The notes under the pieces: generated by a model
What the model saw: only the letters and a program-made list of their open reading frames with translations
The model's database searches: none
What the model was told of the DNA's origin: nothing
Shown here: piece after piece, positions 1-10,775 of the stretch
Numbering within the stretch: position 1 is the stretch's first letter
Layout: every line of letters begins with the position of its first letter
Made by a program: the position numbers and the translations under genes
Source of the DNA: Owenia fusiformis
Taxonomy: Eukaryota > Annelida > Polychaeta > Sabellida > Oweniidae
Length of the DNA stretch: 64,000 nt
Reading direction: 5' to 3'
NCBI GenBank assembly: GCA_903813345.2
Contig: CAIIXF020000009.1
Location: 14,890,347-14,954,346, forward strand

Positions 1-1311
1 TTAACTTTACAAGGGTAACTATAGGTAACTTCGATTTTATTATGTTCAAGTTCAAGCTCTGTAGTCTCGAGAGTCAAACGATTATCATAGTTTATTTGGC
101 CTGCTTTTAGAATTGTGAAAACAAAGGCAAGGTTTATGTTTTATGAACATTCCGATTTTGATAGCAAACTTTATTTTTGAGTGTATTAAATCAAATAAAG
201 CTTATTGCGTCGGGACCTGTACGTTCGCCCAATTAAAGGCAAATGTGCCGTCAATTAAAGAAACATGCACAGAGGTACACCCTTTTTGGAAAACATAACA
301 CTGATTATAAAAATTCATCAATTGTTATGAAATTTGCACCATCATTAAAAGGAATCTTGAATTTCATGATGACAAAATATCGGATAAATATGACAAGAAA
401 TAAAAATTTGTTACATTTTTTCCCGAAAAGTTGTAAAATAAAAATAAACTAAAAAAATAATATTTTCACGACAAAAAATAAATAGTTCAACTGTATTGAT
501 TATACATGACGTTTTCAAAGAGTAGAGAGCTAGATTCAAAGCACCATTCCTGCAAGTTTCAAATGAAAATATTAAAAAACGCGCGCATATGAGAACCGCA
601 ACTTTCTATGTCTGCACTGACAAAAACTTAAAATCCCCGCTGTAAAGATATAGTCCCACACGGATGTGCACGTCATAAAACTGATGGGTTAAGGCAATGT
701 GTCTTCCTACTGCAGGCGACAGGCTTATTGCACAAAAACTTAAAAATCTGAAATATACAAATGTCATTCATGTACATTATGAGTATACTTTTCCATCTAT
801 TATTGCACAATGGTCTCCCAAATTCTTATTTTTGCCGTTCTACTGACGAAATGAAGCAGTGAAATGGACTCTAACTGGTACTGTTACTGAGATTTCGTAT
901 CAACACTTTAGTCTACTAGATAAATGTTTAAAACTCATGTGAGCGTTAATGCAGGGGCATTTCATACAGCCTATAAACACCGCCCTTTCATCAAATGTGT
1001 TTTCTGGTTTCCTTAATTTGGCCAATTTCTTAAGAAATTGATGGATAATTTCAAGATTATATGATCAGACACATAAACATGGCATATACCACATAAGTTT
1101 CTCATATTTAGTTGCTAGTTTTTAGTTGTTTTTTGTTAAACCATATATTACGTACATGGATAACTGTATTTTATTTACAAGTAGGCTGCATCTTGTATTA
1201 GACCAAAGCATAGCATCAAGTTTCACTAGAGCTGCTTAGAACACTTCTTATCAGATGTGTTGACAGCTCTCCTGATAAAGAAAGTGCCTGGTAATTTCTG
1301 GATTTGTAACA
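1..1311. other. AT-rich stretch without recognised gene
   Basis: I see no splice-flanked coding frame, RNA gene or clear terminal inverted repeat here. The 69-codon frame at 243-452 has no family signature, and its composition (Lys, Asn, Ile, Phe) is what AT-rich noncoding DNA gives. Confidence 0.5.
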
Positions 1312-1602
1312 GTTAACCAGGAGTAACATGAGTGACTTGCAAATGTTGAACACCTTTGTTAAAATTTTGGACACCTTGGTCCAAATCTGAACATCTTGGC
1401 CACATTTTGTGCACCTTGGTTTAAATTTTATTGCATTTAATCAAAGTTTGGACACCTCAAATTTTTCGCACTTGTTACTCTCGCGATCTGTCAACGGGGG
1501 AGGGGGGGAGGTATGAAATATTTAAGGGAAAATGCGTGACATATACGGTACCCGCGTGAAAAATCTGAACGAAATGCGTTCGCTTTTTTCCGTCGTTCGG
1601 TT
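1312..1602 (+). repeat. Left half of a CAGGCCTGTCAAC-family element
   Basis: This matches the interior of the complete copy at 37809-38244: the phrases TGAGTGACTTG, GACACCTTGGTCCAAATC and AATGCGTGACATATACG occur in the same order. The family is interrupted here by the element at 1603-2648 and resumes at 2657. Confidence 0.6.
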
Positions 1603-2648
1603 GAGACTGTTGCAAGACTATCGCCTGGCGTAACCGTCACCATGTTATTCAGTGTTTTTAAGTAGTGCAAGGATCCTGCCATGACCCTGGTAATGTTATC
1701 GTGAAAGCCTGGTATAACCGCGACAATGCTGTATTATATTGCATGACCGTGACAATGTAATATAGTACTGCAAGGCCTGGCATGACCGTGACAATGATAT
1801 ATAGTTCTGCAAGGCCTGGCATGACTGTGACAATGTAATATAGTATTGCAAGTTTAGGTATGAGAGTGGTAATGTAGAAATTTACGATTAGGACTGCTAT
1901 AACCGTGACAATGTGTATTGCAAAGCCTGGCATGACCGTGGCAATGTAATATAGTACTGCAAGGCCTGGCATGGCCGTGACAATGTAATATAGTATTGCA
2001 AGGCTTGGTATGACCGCCATGGCAATGTGAAAAAATATTCCAAGTTCGGGTATGAGAGTGGTAATGTAGAAATTTATGATTGCTATAAGTGACCGTGACA
2101 ATGTGTATTTCAAAACCTGGCATGACCGTGACAATTATTATGGGATCGCAAATCCTGGTATGACCGTGACAATGTAATATAGTATTGCAAGGCCAGGTAT
2201 GAGGGTGGTAATGTAGAAATTTAGGCTTAGCCCTACTATGACCGTTATAATGTATTGCAATGACTAGTAAATATGTATGACATTAATGCCAGGAATATCC
2301 TTAACAATTTTAAGTGATCGTCATTACAATTTAACAGTTTAATACTATGATCATGGTGTAAACTACCTTAATCATATCAAAATCAAAATTACTACTATAC
2401 ATTAATGTTCACATTCGCTTATAAACCACAATAAAGGCTACGGTCGCGCCAGGCTTCCACGATAATACTTCCAGGGTCATGACAGGCCTTACAATATAAT
2501 ACAGCATTGTCACGGTTATACCAGCCTGTCACGGTTATACCATGCTTAAACGATAACACTACCACGTTCATGGCAGGATCCTTGCGCTACTTAAAAACAC
2601 TGATTAACATGGCGACGGTTGTGGTAGGCGTTAGTCTTGCAGCATGTG
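1603..2648. mobile_element. hAT-like element with a minisatellite interior
   Basis: The 8 bp GTTCGGTT flanks the element on both sides (1595-1602 and 2649-2656), which fits an hAT-type target duplication. Long inverted ends both read GCAAGACTA-CGCCT and then ATCCTGCCATGA, covering about 150 bp on each side. The interior, about 1690-2260, is a run of units of roughly 40 bp based on CATGACCGTGACAATG, with a variant carrying GTAATGTAGAAATTTA. The open frames across it (158 and 89 codons on the minus strand) only translate the tandem units and are not genes. No transposase is present, so the element is non-autonomous. Relatives lie at 2841-2973, 12501-12860 and 13995-14205. Confidence 0.7.
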
Positions 2649-2656
2649 GTTCGGTT

Positions 2657-2834
2657 TTGTGGTGTATTGCCGATCATTTTTGAAAATTTTTCTACAGGAA
2701 TATTTTTGCTGGACAATAATCAGGTAAAATGCGTATTTGCGTGACATACTCTGTCATGCCAAAAAAACTGGCGTGACTTCAAATTTTCCAGCAAATGTGT
2801 GACAAATACGCTAATTGCGGGACAGTTGGACGGC
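2657..2834 (+). repeat. Right half of the interrupted CAGGCCTGTCAAC-family element
   Basis: It continues the family sequence seen at 38090-38244, with GGTAAAATGCGTATTTGCG, then TGGCGTGACTTCAAATT, then GCGGGACAGTTG. Confidence 0.6.
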
Positions 2835-2840
2835 CTTCCC

Positions 2841-2973
2841 TATCTACTGCGAGACTAACGCCTGGCGTAACTGTCACCATGTTATTCGGTGTTTTTAAGT
2901 ACCGCAAGGATCCTGCCATGACCGTGGTAGTGTTATCGTGAAAGCCTGGTATAACCGCGACAATGCTGTATTA
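2841..2973 (+). repeat. Truncated end of the minisatellite-bearing hAT-like family
   Basis: It carries the terminal sequence CTGCGAGACTAACGCC and the following CACCATGTTATTC and ATCCTGCCATGACC blocks of the element at 1603-2648. It stops abruptly where a CAGAGCTGTCAAG sequence begins. Confidence 0.6.
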
Positions 2974-3128
2974 CAGAGCTGTCAAGTGTCCCGCGAATGG
3001 CGGGATTATCCCGCGAATTTGATCAAAATTTGGCTAATTCGCGTGTCCCGCAATGTCCCGCGAAGTCCCGCAAATATCGGCTTTGACCTCCGCGAATTTT
3101 CAAAATTGTAACAATCCCCGAAGCTAAA
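2974..3128 (+). repeat. CAGAGCTGTCAAG / CCCGCGAA repeat fragment
   Basis: It begins CAGAGCTGTCAAGTGTCCCG, an hAT-like terminus. It is the reverse complement of 12060-12211, which ends CTTGACAGCTCTG. The body is built of CCCGCGAAT words. Confidence 0.55.
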
Positions 3129-4308
3129 GGGTACACCCCAGTTGTCCGAAACCCATTACTCCAAAAAATATAGTTCTGATTTACCAGAGAAAGGGGGACC
3201 GTACCAAGTTAAGCTTACGCCAGTTTCATGCCATATATTTGGCCAAATTAATGGGATGGACGCATTCTGATGTTTATAGATCTCTCTCTCTTTCTCACTT
3301 AGAATTGCACCCATTACATGGTGCTACTAGAATGGCAGGAACGGGGGATTTATTTTACATTGTGATCTTAAAGCAGTTATTAAAACACAATATATATTAC
3401 GGAACAGTTTATCTTCAATCTCTTTTTATAGCCAAATTAAAATGAAACATTTTGAAACAGATAAAATAAGTTAACGCATAGAACTTTAAACATAAAAGAG
3501 TATACAATATTACACTGTCAAAATATTTCGTCGCATTTAATTTCTTAGTCTCTGTCTCTTATCAAATCGTAAAAGAACAAAGCATTCTAAACCTAATCAC
3601 TTGGAATTTGTTTTTCGGCCTTCGTCTCCGGCATTTGTTTTTTTTATTTTCTTCTCCTAAACTGTATTTGCTTGACAATAATCAGAGAAAGTGCGTATAA
3701 GTATTTTTGCGTGGCATATTCTGTCACGCAAACAAACGGGTGTGATTTCAATTTCTTGTCTGTCTGAGGACGTATTGGGAACGAGGTAGAATTAAAGAAT
3801 TTTATGAACGAGTCATGCAAGATACTAGAGCTAGTAAAGTAATTTATTGGATAAGTTAATTTCTGAAGGATCTAGATAAAATATGTTTCAAAACTTTGTG
3901 AACACTACATAACTACATTAGGCAGATATAGTATCTTGATATATTTGGCTATCATGTGTTTAAAATACGTTCCTAAAATTATGAAAACGTTAGATGAGAA
4001 ATATTGCTATTGTACGTTCGAAAAGTATTTGGTTGTATTTTCTAGTTCTCGAGTTACCCATGAACTTTCGTAGGCTAAACATTAAACAATTAACATATTG
4101 ACTTAGCCTAATTTTGCAATGATGTTAACGTGATTCCAATGTTATGTTGTCGTGACTCGCAGAGGTTGTGACAAGATTCGCTTAAAGAAATTGTATTTTT
4201 AAGATAAGATCCCCTTATTTTCGAACAACTGGGTTTCGGACAACTGTCTGAGTTTCGGAAAACTGCTCGGGTTCGGAGAATTGGGTTTCGGACAACTGGG
4301 TTGACCCC
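3129..4308. mobile_element. CAGTTGTCCG-ended element, non-autonomous
   Basis: The left end reads GGGTACACCCCAGTTGTCCG and the right end is its inverse, TCGGACAACTGGGTTGACCC, preceded by degenerate copies of TTTCGGACAACTG. The same family is complete at 22040-24688. I see no matching target duplication here, so the two ends may have come from different insertions. The interior (including 3640-3760) holds a fragment of the CAGGCCTGTCAAC family. No transposase frame is visible. Confidence 0.5.
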
Positions 4309-5217
4309 TATCGGACCCCTATATGAAAAGGTACATTTTAATATATAACACAATGAGGGGTAAATGTTTCATAGTTGGTCACGAACGCCATAAGTGCAAA
4401 GTATTGTTCAGAATTTTTGAATTTCGTGATGGATTACGGTACTCACAAGTGTGGTTTTTCTTAATAATATTTCTATGCGTATTGTGTGGAAGTGTGACGA
4501 TCCTTCAGATTACTTTGAGCATGGTAATGGAATTGCCTTGAAGGATTGTCACTTTGTTCAACTTTTTGCTCTTCACTTTATCAATTGTGCTTTTAGTTAC
4601 TCAATATTTAAAGAGTTATAAAATAATTTAAATTCTGTAAAAGGGTAGTCAGTATTTCTACTTTGGCTATACTCTTAAAGTATGGTTAGAGTTTAATCAT
4701 TTTACTCTATATTTATATTTATTTTTACTAACCTTCTCTTGTGTTTTTAATGTAATATTATTTACAGGATTAATGTCAACATATATATTTTGTTCATAAT
4801 AAGACTTTAATGTGAATGTTTTAGGCCCAGTTTCATGTTTAATGTTATGTTACAAACTTTTTAGAAAGGGCAGTTGTGTGGGTTTGTTTCAAAATCCAAA
4901 GTGAGGCTTATTAAGCTTGATTTAAGTAAATAAGCACGATTTAAGTGAATTGTCTTTTTCTGTGCTTTTATGATTCGAATTCAAGCCGGCCAGACATGGA
5001 AAACATTTTGTGGAATTTCAAACATTAAATCGTCACTAAAATTGGATATTTATATTGCCACAGATAAACCAACTTAGGTGTACGAGTTGGTAAAGGTAAT
5101 TGACTTGATTTAATTGTATTTTTGCAGAGTTTTAGTCTTTGAAAAGAAGTATCTGTACACTTGATTTTTTCCTTAATTTTATTTATTTGCCTTGTGAACA
5201 TCCCATGTTTAAATTGT
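4309..5217. repeat. Fragment of an old long repeat, then unassigned AT-rich DNA
   Basis: About 4310-4500 is near-identical to 16390-16540 and, inverted, to 38770-38890; shared words are GGTAAATGTTTCATAGTTG and AGTATTGTTCAGAATTTT. This is the repeat that recurs as the host of insertions at 9.6-12.2 kb and 15.2-16.6 kb. Nothing recognised follows from about 4540. Confidence 0.5.
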
Positions 5218-5500
5218 CCCAGGGATTGTTAAGGAACATTTGACAAGGTTAACGCAAAGTTACACGCAGAGTTTTTGTCTTAAAGAACCTATGTAACTTA
5301 TTAACCAGCGTCGAAAGCAAGTTCCCGGGGTTCCTTATGGAACCTTCTATACAACATCCCCACAGGGAATCGTTTAGGAATATTTGACAAGGTGTACGAA
5401 AAGTTACTGTCTTTACGAACCTTATGTAACTTGCTCTAAACCAGAGTCAACTGCAAATTCCAGGGGTTCATAGACACCTCTATACGACATCCCCCCCATC
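5218..5500 (+). repeat. Two-copy tandem duplication, unit about 145 bp
   Basis: Unit one starts CAGGGATTGTTAAGGAACAT near 5219 and unit two starts CAGGGAATCGTTTAGG near 5362. Both continue TTTGACAAGG, then AACCT-ATGTAACTT, then CAACATCCCC or CGACATCCCC. The units have clearly diverged. Confidence 0.6.
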
Positions 5501-6829
5501 CAGTTTGGGACTGTATTTAGTTTGTTCACAGGGTAAATTTTATTGATACACCAGAAATACTCCTTTGTATATTTGTATGTTAAATTCTGGGTAATTTAAA
5601 GGTGAAATCCCGGGCTTATGGGACCATTATCAAACAACTGATCATTGATTCACAAGTACTTTTAAGGGTCATGGTCATTCGAACCCCATTTTCGGACTTA
5701 AGACACCCCCTCCCCTTCTAGTTTTCCGTGTCTGGTCTAATTCTATGTTAACCACATTCTAATTCATTGATTATAGATACTAGAATACTTTTAAAATACT
5801 GTTTCCCATTTGTTTGCCAATTGTACCATAGTCTGATAGTGGCAAAATGATGTCCCACTTTTCATGTGAGTAGTATAGAGAGCTGATTTCAACCCCACCA
5901 GGGATGATATAAAATTGCACTGTTGAGTTACAATTTTTGGAAAAAGACCCATTTTATGCTTTATTGCAAATTGTTTAACTGAACTTCCATTAGCTGTGCT
6001 GTTATATGCATGTTTAGTTTTAGAGATTATTTACTCGATATACCATCTCGACAGTACTGAATTGTGTAATGTTTGTATAGATAAATAAATAGAAATAGAG
6101 TCGTTTTTATACATATTATAAAAATCCACAGAATATCACTTCTTGTGTTCAATTGTTTATATATATGTTAGAAAATCCCCCCTCATTTTATCTAAAGTAG
6201 ATTCTGGATTCAAAATAGATTCTGACTAAATTCCAGGTGACTTTAGTGATACTAACATTCAAGCAACAAGCTTTATCTTAGCTCATATTTGCTAAGGGCT
6301 TCTTTGAATAATAATCACTCGCAATAAGTCATACATATATTTTCCCAGAAACTATGCAATAGTGCAAAGCTAAAGTACAATCCAGGATCTTACTTTCTTA
6401 TTTAACCTTTGTCTTATTGAGAATATTAGTGAGAATTTCATTCACCCTGGTTCCAAGTCGTTACCTCAAACATCATTTACTTCCAATGTTTTCTTACTTG
6501 GTTGTTTAAATGGTGTACAAGTAATATTATCCCCTGATGAGTTTGACAGACTCTTGATTTGAAATAGCCCTACTTTAATTCTTACAAAATCTCCCATTTT
6601 AAGTGTGAACAGTGAGCTTTATATACAGCTCGAAGTCCATTGTAGCCCCCAGTGGCTAAGACTTCCACCTGGTTATACTCACACCCTAACATTATACTTA
6701 TTTGATACAACTGAACACTGGGCACATTCAGAATCTGGAGTCTGTTGCCATTTGCCTTTATGAGACATACAACTTATATTGAAAACTGACAAATCTTACA
6801 TAGTCTATATTCAGATTTTGTTATCCCGT
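5501..6829. other. No recognised gene or element
   Basis: AT-rich DNA without a convincing coding frame, inverted repeat or RNA gene. Confidence 0.45.
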
Positions 6830-6975
6830 AATTGTTATCCCGAAATTGTCCCACTTCATCCCAATTATTTTTATCCCAGAATTTATCCCTAAATTTTTAT
6901 CCCTAAATTTTTATCCCTAAATTTATCCCTAATTTATCCCTACATTTTCATCGCCAAATTTATCCCAATTTGATC
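6830..6975 (+). repeat. Degenerate ATCCC tandem repeat
   Basis: Repeated words AAATTTTTATCCCT (about 14 bp), grading into TTGTTATCCCG and AATTTATCCC variants. Confidence 0.65.
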
Positions 6976-7235
6976 CAATTTTGTTATGATACTGTGAACA
7001 CGGATGTTGTTCAAATAAATAGGGATACACATTTCAACTTTTACTTGAACTTGTCCCGAAACTAAGTTAATGAAAACATCAAATCAAACTATTGATTCTT
7101 AGACTGTATTCTGTTTACGACCCCCAAACCACGCTACCACACGAGGGTCGTGACAGAATTGTGTTGACATTTACTTAAGTTAAGTGCATTATATGTGATA
7201 AATCAGTATCTGAAATTTTAATTTGAGTACTTTTA

Positions 7236-7876
7236 CATTATGCCCCAATCACGCAAATCCCTTGAATGTCCTGCGATATCCCGCAAATTTAGGTGGATGT
7301 TTCGCCAATCCTGCAAATTTAGGGCACTTTGTCTAAAGAAATTGCCCCTCTATGAAGTCTCAGGGTGGTTACCCTGTTAACTGTCCCGCAATTAGCGTGT
7401 TTGTCGAAATTCAACCTATTAGCGCAATCACGCAAATTCCTTAAATGTCCCGCGAAATCCCGCGAATTTAGGCGGATGTCCCGCAAAATCCCGCGAATTT
7501 TTGGCACTGGGTCAAGGAGGATTGGCTCCCAGAATCGAAGTCGATATTTTCCAACAATGAAAACGCCGAGATGTCGTTATTTTCTGAAATTTTAACCGAT
7601 TATAAATTCAAAATAAACAGTTCAAAAGATTCGAACCAATATCTCGATCATTTCCTGTGAGTTTTGGAATTTTTCGTTAGGAAATAAGACCAAAATTCAC
7701 GATTCAAATGTTGAAGTGAACAAAATGGCGGCTGTTGGAATTCAAATTTTGTAGCACGACATGCCCATATATGGGACAGAATATCGATGTTGCACTCTGG
7801 GAGCCAATCCTCCTTGGCACTGGGTCTAAAAAATCTGTCCCGCGAGAAAATCTTTGGGGGTTGACAGTACTGGTTT
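7236..7876 (-). repeat. CCCGCGAAATCCCGCG family copy
   Basis: The words GTCCCGCGAAATCCCGCG and CACGCAAATCCCTT recur through 7240-7520. The right end, GGGGGTTGACAGTACTG at about 7860-7876, is the inverse of the left end of the opposite-strand copy at 9064. That gives a terminus CAGTACTGTCAACCCCC of hAT-like form. The short frames here translate repeat words only. Confidence 0.55.
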
Positions 7877-7908
7877 TATATTGCAATGCCTGCCATGACA
7901 ATGTTATA

Positions 7909-8763
7909 CAGGGTGTTAAAAAAAAACGCAACCCAAAGAAATCGCTATATCTTGAAAAATACTGGTCCAATTATGTTCAAATTTTCAGGAAATAAAGAAG
8001 AGCCTATGTATGTATAGCTCCTGTAAATGGTTAGTTGTAAAACATGATGCCTTGGACACCTGCTCAAAAGACAGTTGTACTAGGAAAATACGAAAAACGC
8101 AGTCAGGGGTGACTGCAACCACAAAAAAACTAAATAATTTCCTAACCATAGTGTTTTGGCTCTTCAAATTTGGCACAGATCATCTTCATTCACTGTATGG
8201 TAAATCTGTAGAATGAAATCAAAATCACTTCAGGGACTTTACAGTCATGGTCGAAATGCTTTCAAATCGCAGTCAAACGCCCTGGTTCAGGGAGACTTAA
8301 GAAGGCATTTTGACCATGACTGTAAAGTCCCTGGAGTGATTTTGATGAAACTCGACAAATTTATCAAACATTAAATGAAGATAATTTGTGCCAAATTTGA
8401 AGTGCCAAAACGCTATGGTTAGAAAGTTATTTGGTTTTATTGCTGTGGCAGTCACCTCTGACTGCATTTTCATATTTTCCTAGTAAAACTGTCATTTGAG
8501 CAGGTGTCCAAGGCATCATGTTTTACAATTAACTGACAACAGGAGCTACACATACACAGACTCTCCTTTCTTTCCTGAAAATATGAACATAATTGAATTA
8601 GTATTTTTCACGATATTGTGATTTTCCGTTTGCGTTTTTCGTATTTTGCTAGTACAACTGTCTTTTGAGCAAGTGTCCAAGACATCATGTTCTACAACTA
8701 ACTAACAACAGGGGCTATACATACACAGTCTCTTCTTTCTTTCTTGAAAATATGAACATAATA
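7909..8763. mobile_element. Tc1/mariner-like fold-back with a partial duplication
   Basis: The left end, CAGGGTGTTAAAAAAAAACG, follows a TA. The sequence then folds about a centre near 8270: GACTTTACAGTCATGG pairs with CCATGACTGTAAAGTC, and TCAAATTTTCAGGAAA near 7980 pairs with the region near 8580. The copy inverted around 8641 lacks a clean right terminus. Instead 8643-8763 is a direct, slightly diverged duplicate of 8467-8592. The 60-70 codon frames on both strands are mirror translations of the palindrome. The left flank is minisatellite-family sequence (CATGACAATG), so the element probably inserted into such a copy. Confidence 0.6.
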
Positions 8764-9060
8764 TCCTAGATGCGAGTAGAAATAATCTTGATGTACGTCA
8801 TTAAAAATTCACAATTCAGTCAAAGTGGTGTCATATTTGGAATCTACACGTAAAGTTAGTTCTAGAAATGTGGTTTTGAAAAGAGTTTGACAACTTTGAA
8901 AATTTAATTTTCTTTGAAAATGTGACTTCTAGGTCGGGGAAATTCCCCATACGTAGGCCCCATGTTGTAAAACTACAAAAAGTGAAATATCTTTTCTTGT
9001 GTTGGGCAGATAATATTTTCTTTTACTGGACATATTTTAATTATAACTATCACATACCTA
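8764..9060 (+). repeat. Fragment of a dispersed repeat of about 430 bp
   Basis: Near-identical, inverted, to 28006-28290: shared words are GATGCGAGTAGAAATAATC, AATATTTTCTTTTACTGG and AAGTGAAATATCTTTTC. It is cut at 9060 by the next element. Confidence 0.6.
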
Positions 9061-9063
9061 CAT

Positions 9064-9420
9064 CAGTACTGTCAACCCCCAAAGATTTTCTCGCGGGACA
9101 GATGTTTTAGACCCAGTGCCCAAAATTCGCGGGATTTTGCGGGACATCTACTAAATTCGCGGGATTTCGCGGGACATTTAAGGGATTTGCGTGGTTGCGC
9201 TTATAGGCCAATTTTTTTTATCAAATTCGCGGGATTTCGCGGGACCATTCGAGGGACAAACACCCTAATTGCGGGACAGTTAACAGGTTACCAGCAAAAA
9301 CTTCATAGAGGGACAGATTTTCTAGAAAAAGTGCCCTAAATTTGCGGGATTTCGCGGGACATCCACCTAAATTTGCAGGATGTCCCGGGACATTCAAGGG
9401 ATTTGCATGATTTGGACTAA
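9064..9420 (+). repeat. CAGTACTGTCAACC / GCGGGA family copy
   Basis: It starts CAGTACTGTCAACCCCCAAA and continues with CGCGGGATTTCGCGGGACAT words. It is the opposite-strand counterpart of 7236-7876 and also resembles 16621-16925. Confidence 0.55.
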
Positions 9421-9615
9421 TGTAAAAGCGTGTAAAAGTACTTAAATCAAACTTTCAGATACTGATTAATCAAATATAATGCACTGTTACATTGTAACTT
9501 AAATAAACGTCAACATAACTTCACAAAATACGCATAGAAATATTATTTCAATTGAAAGCCCATGTGGTATAGAGTTTCAATTAATCTACATCAAATTATA
9601 GGGAATGAGGTTACT
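9421..9615. repeat. Old long repeat, left of the MULE-like insertion
   Basis: The phrase TCAATTAATCTACATC leads into AAATTATAGGGA. It matches the inverse of 15700-15740 and the forward sequence at 38895-38935, so it is host repeat for the next element. Confidence 0.5.
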
Positions 9616-9625
9616 TTTCTAGATA

Positions 9626-10529
9626 GGGTTTGTAGAAAAAACCGGGTACCGGGTAGTAAATCCTCAATGCTGGGTTCAAACTTGGTACCCGGTCGAAAAA
9701 ACCGGGTACCCAAAAAACGAAATATACGAATATACAACATAATTAGATCATTATAGAAAACGTGTAAGATTTGTTTTGAATTTACAAAAATGTATGTAAC
9801 TTCCTTCAAAATTGAGATAGAAGCTTCAAATAAAAAGCATTTTAAGCCTCTTTTCTTCCTCTATCATCATGGTCATATTTCCATTGGTAATGAAGGGGGA
9901 GAGGGGGGTGCGATCGCACCATCACACCCTCACCTGGCTACGCCAATGACATTGTAAGACGATTTGAATAACAAGGCAAATCAATTTTACTCTATTTTCA
10001 ATAGTTCGTATGTTGGTACTTGAATTGTTTTGATTATGATTTAAATCTGTAAATTGCTATTGTTGCTCTAGCAGAGAGGTGACGTGTGTTAATTTACATG
10101 ATGCAATGTGTAAGATTTTGATTATTAATCATAATTTAAGTTATCCCAACTGTCGACAAAATGTCCACTGAATTGTCCACTAAATTGTTATGTCTTACAA
10201 TGTCATAGGCGTAGCCAGGAGAGGGTGCTATGGTGCGATCGCAACCCCCCCATAACCGATGAAAATATGGTCATGACGATAGAGGAAGAAAAGAGCCTTA
10301 AAATATGCTTTTTATTTGAAGCTTCTAGCTCAATTTTGAAGGATGTTACACACATTTTTGTAAATTCAAAACAAATCTTACACGTTTTCTGATAATCTAA
10401 TTATGTTATACTCGTATATTCGTTTTGTTTTTGGGTAAGCTTACCCGTTTTTTGACCGGGTACCGGGTACCAAGTTTGAACCCAGCATGGAGGATTTACT
10501 ACCCGGTACCCGGTTTTTTCTACAAACCC
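9626..10529. mobile_element. GGGTTTGTAGAAAA fold-back, MULE-like
   Basis: Inverted ends read GGGTTTGTAGAAAAAACCGG and continue for about 100 bp on each side, including CCTC-ATGCTGGGTTCAAAC. The 10 bp TTTCTAGATA lies on both flanks (9616-9625 and 10530-10539), a length typical of Mutator-like elements. Internally a second inverted pair surrounds GTGCGATCGCA and GGCTACGCC words, so the whole element folds back on itself. The two 64-72 codon frames over the left arm are repeat translations. A second copy is at 41831-42664. No transposase is present. Confidence 0.7.
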
Positions 10530-10539
10530 TTTCTAGATA

Positions 10540-10772
10540 TCAGCGTCCATTTATTGTTACTCGCGTTTGCTAACATTTGCTCAGTTCTGAGATGAAGGCC
10601 ACACGGATAGTAAAAAGGCCAACGTTGGAACTATTTGACCTACATCCCTATTGTCGTAATTAAAATGAAAGTTGAACCCTTCCTCTTTATTTTGATACCA
10701 AACAACAGCATGCTAGCTAGGTACTTAAAATTAGGTAAACTTTACTCCTCAAAAGTGCAAAAACTTAGCTTC
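10540..10772. repeat. Old long repeat between two insertions
   Basis: TATCAGCGTCCATTTATTG and the following sequence match the inverse of 15360-15700 and the forward copy at 38940-39120. It ends at AACTTAGCTTCTTA, the target of the next element. Confidence 0.6.
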
Positions 10773-10775
10773 TTA

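Noticed and set aside
1658-2134. 158-codon minus-strand frame
   Set aside because: It translates the roughly 40 bp minisatellite units (repeated YYIVTVMPGLA). A second frame in another phase is equally open.
1660-2260. CRISPR-like regular repeats
   Set aside because: Units are directly abutting and diverged, without unique spacers, in a eukaryotic transposon context.
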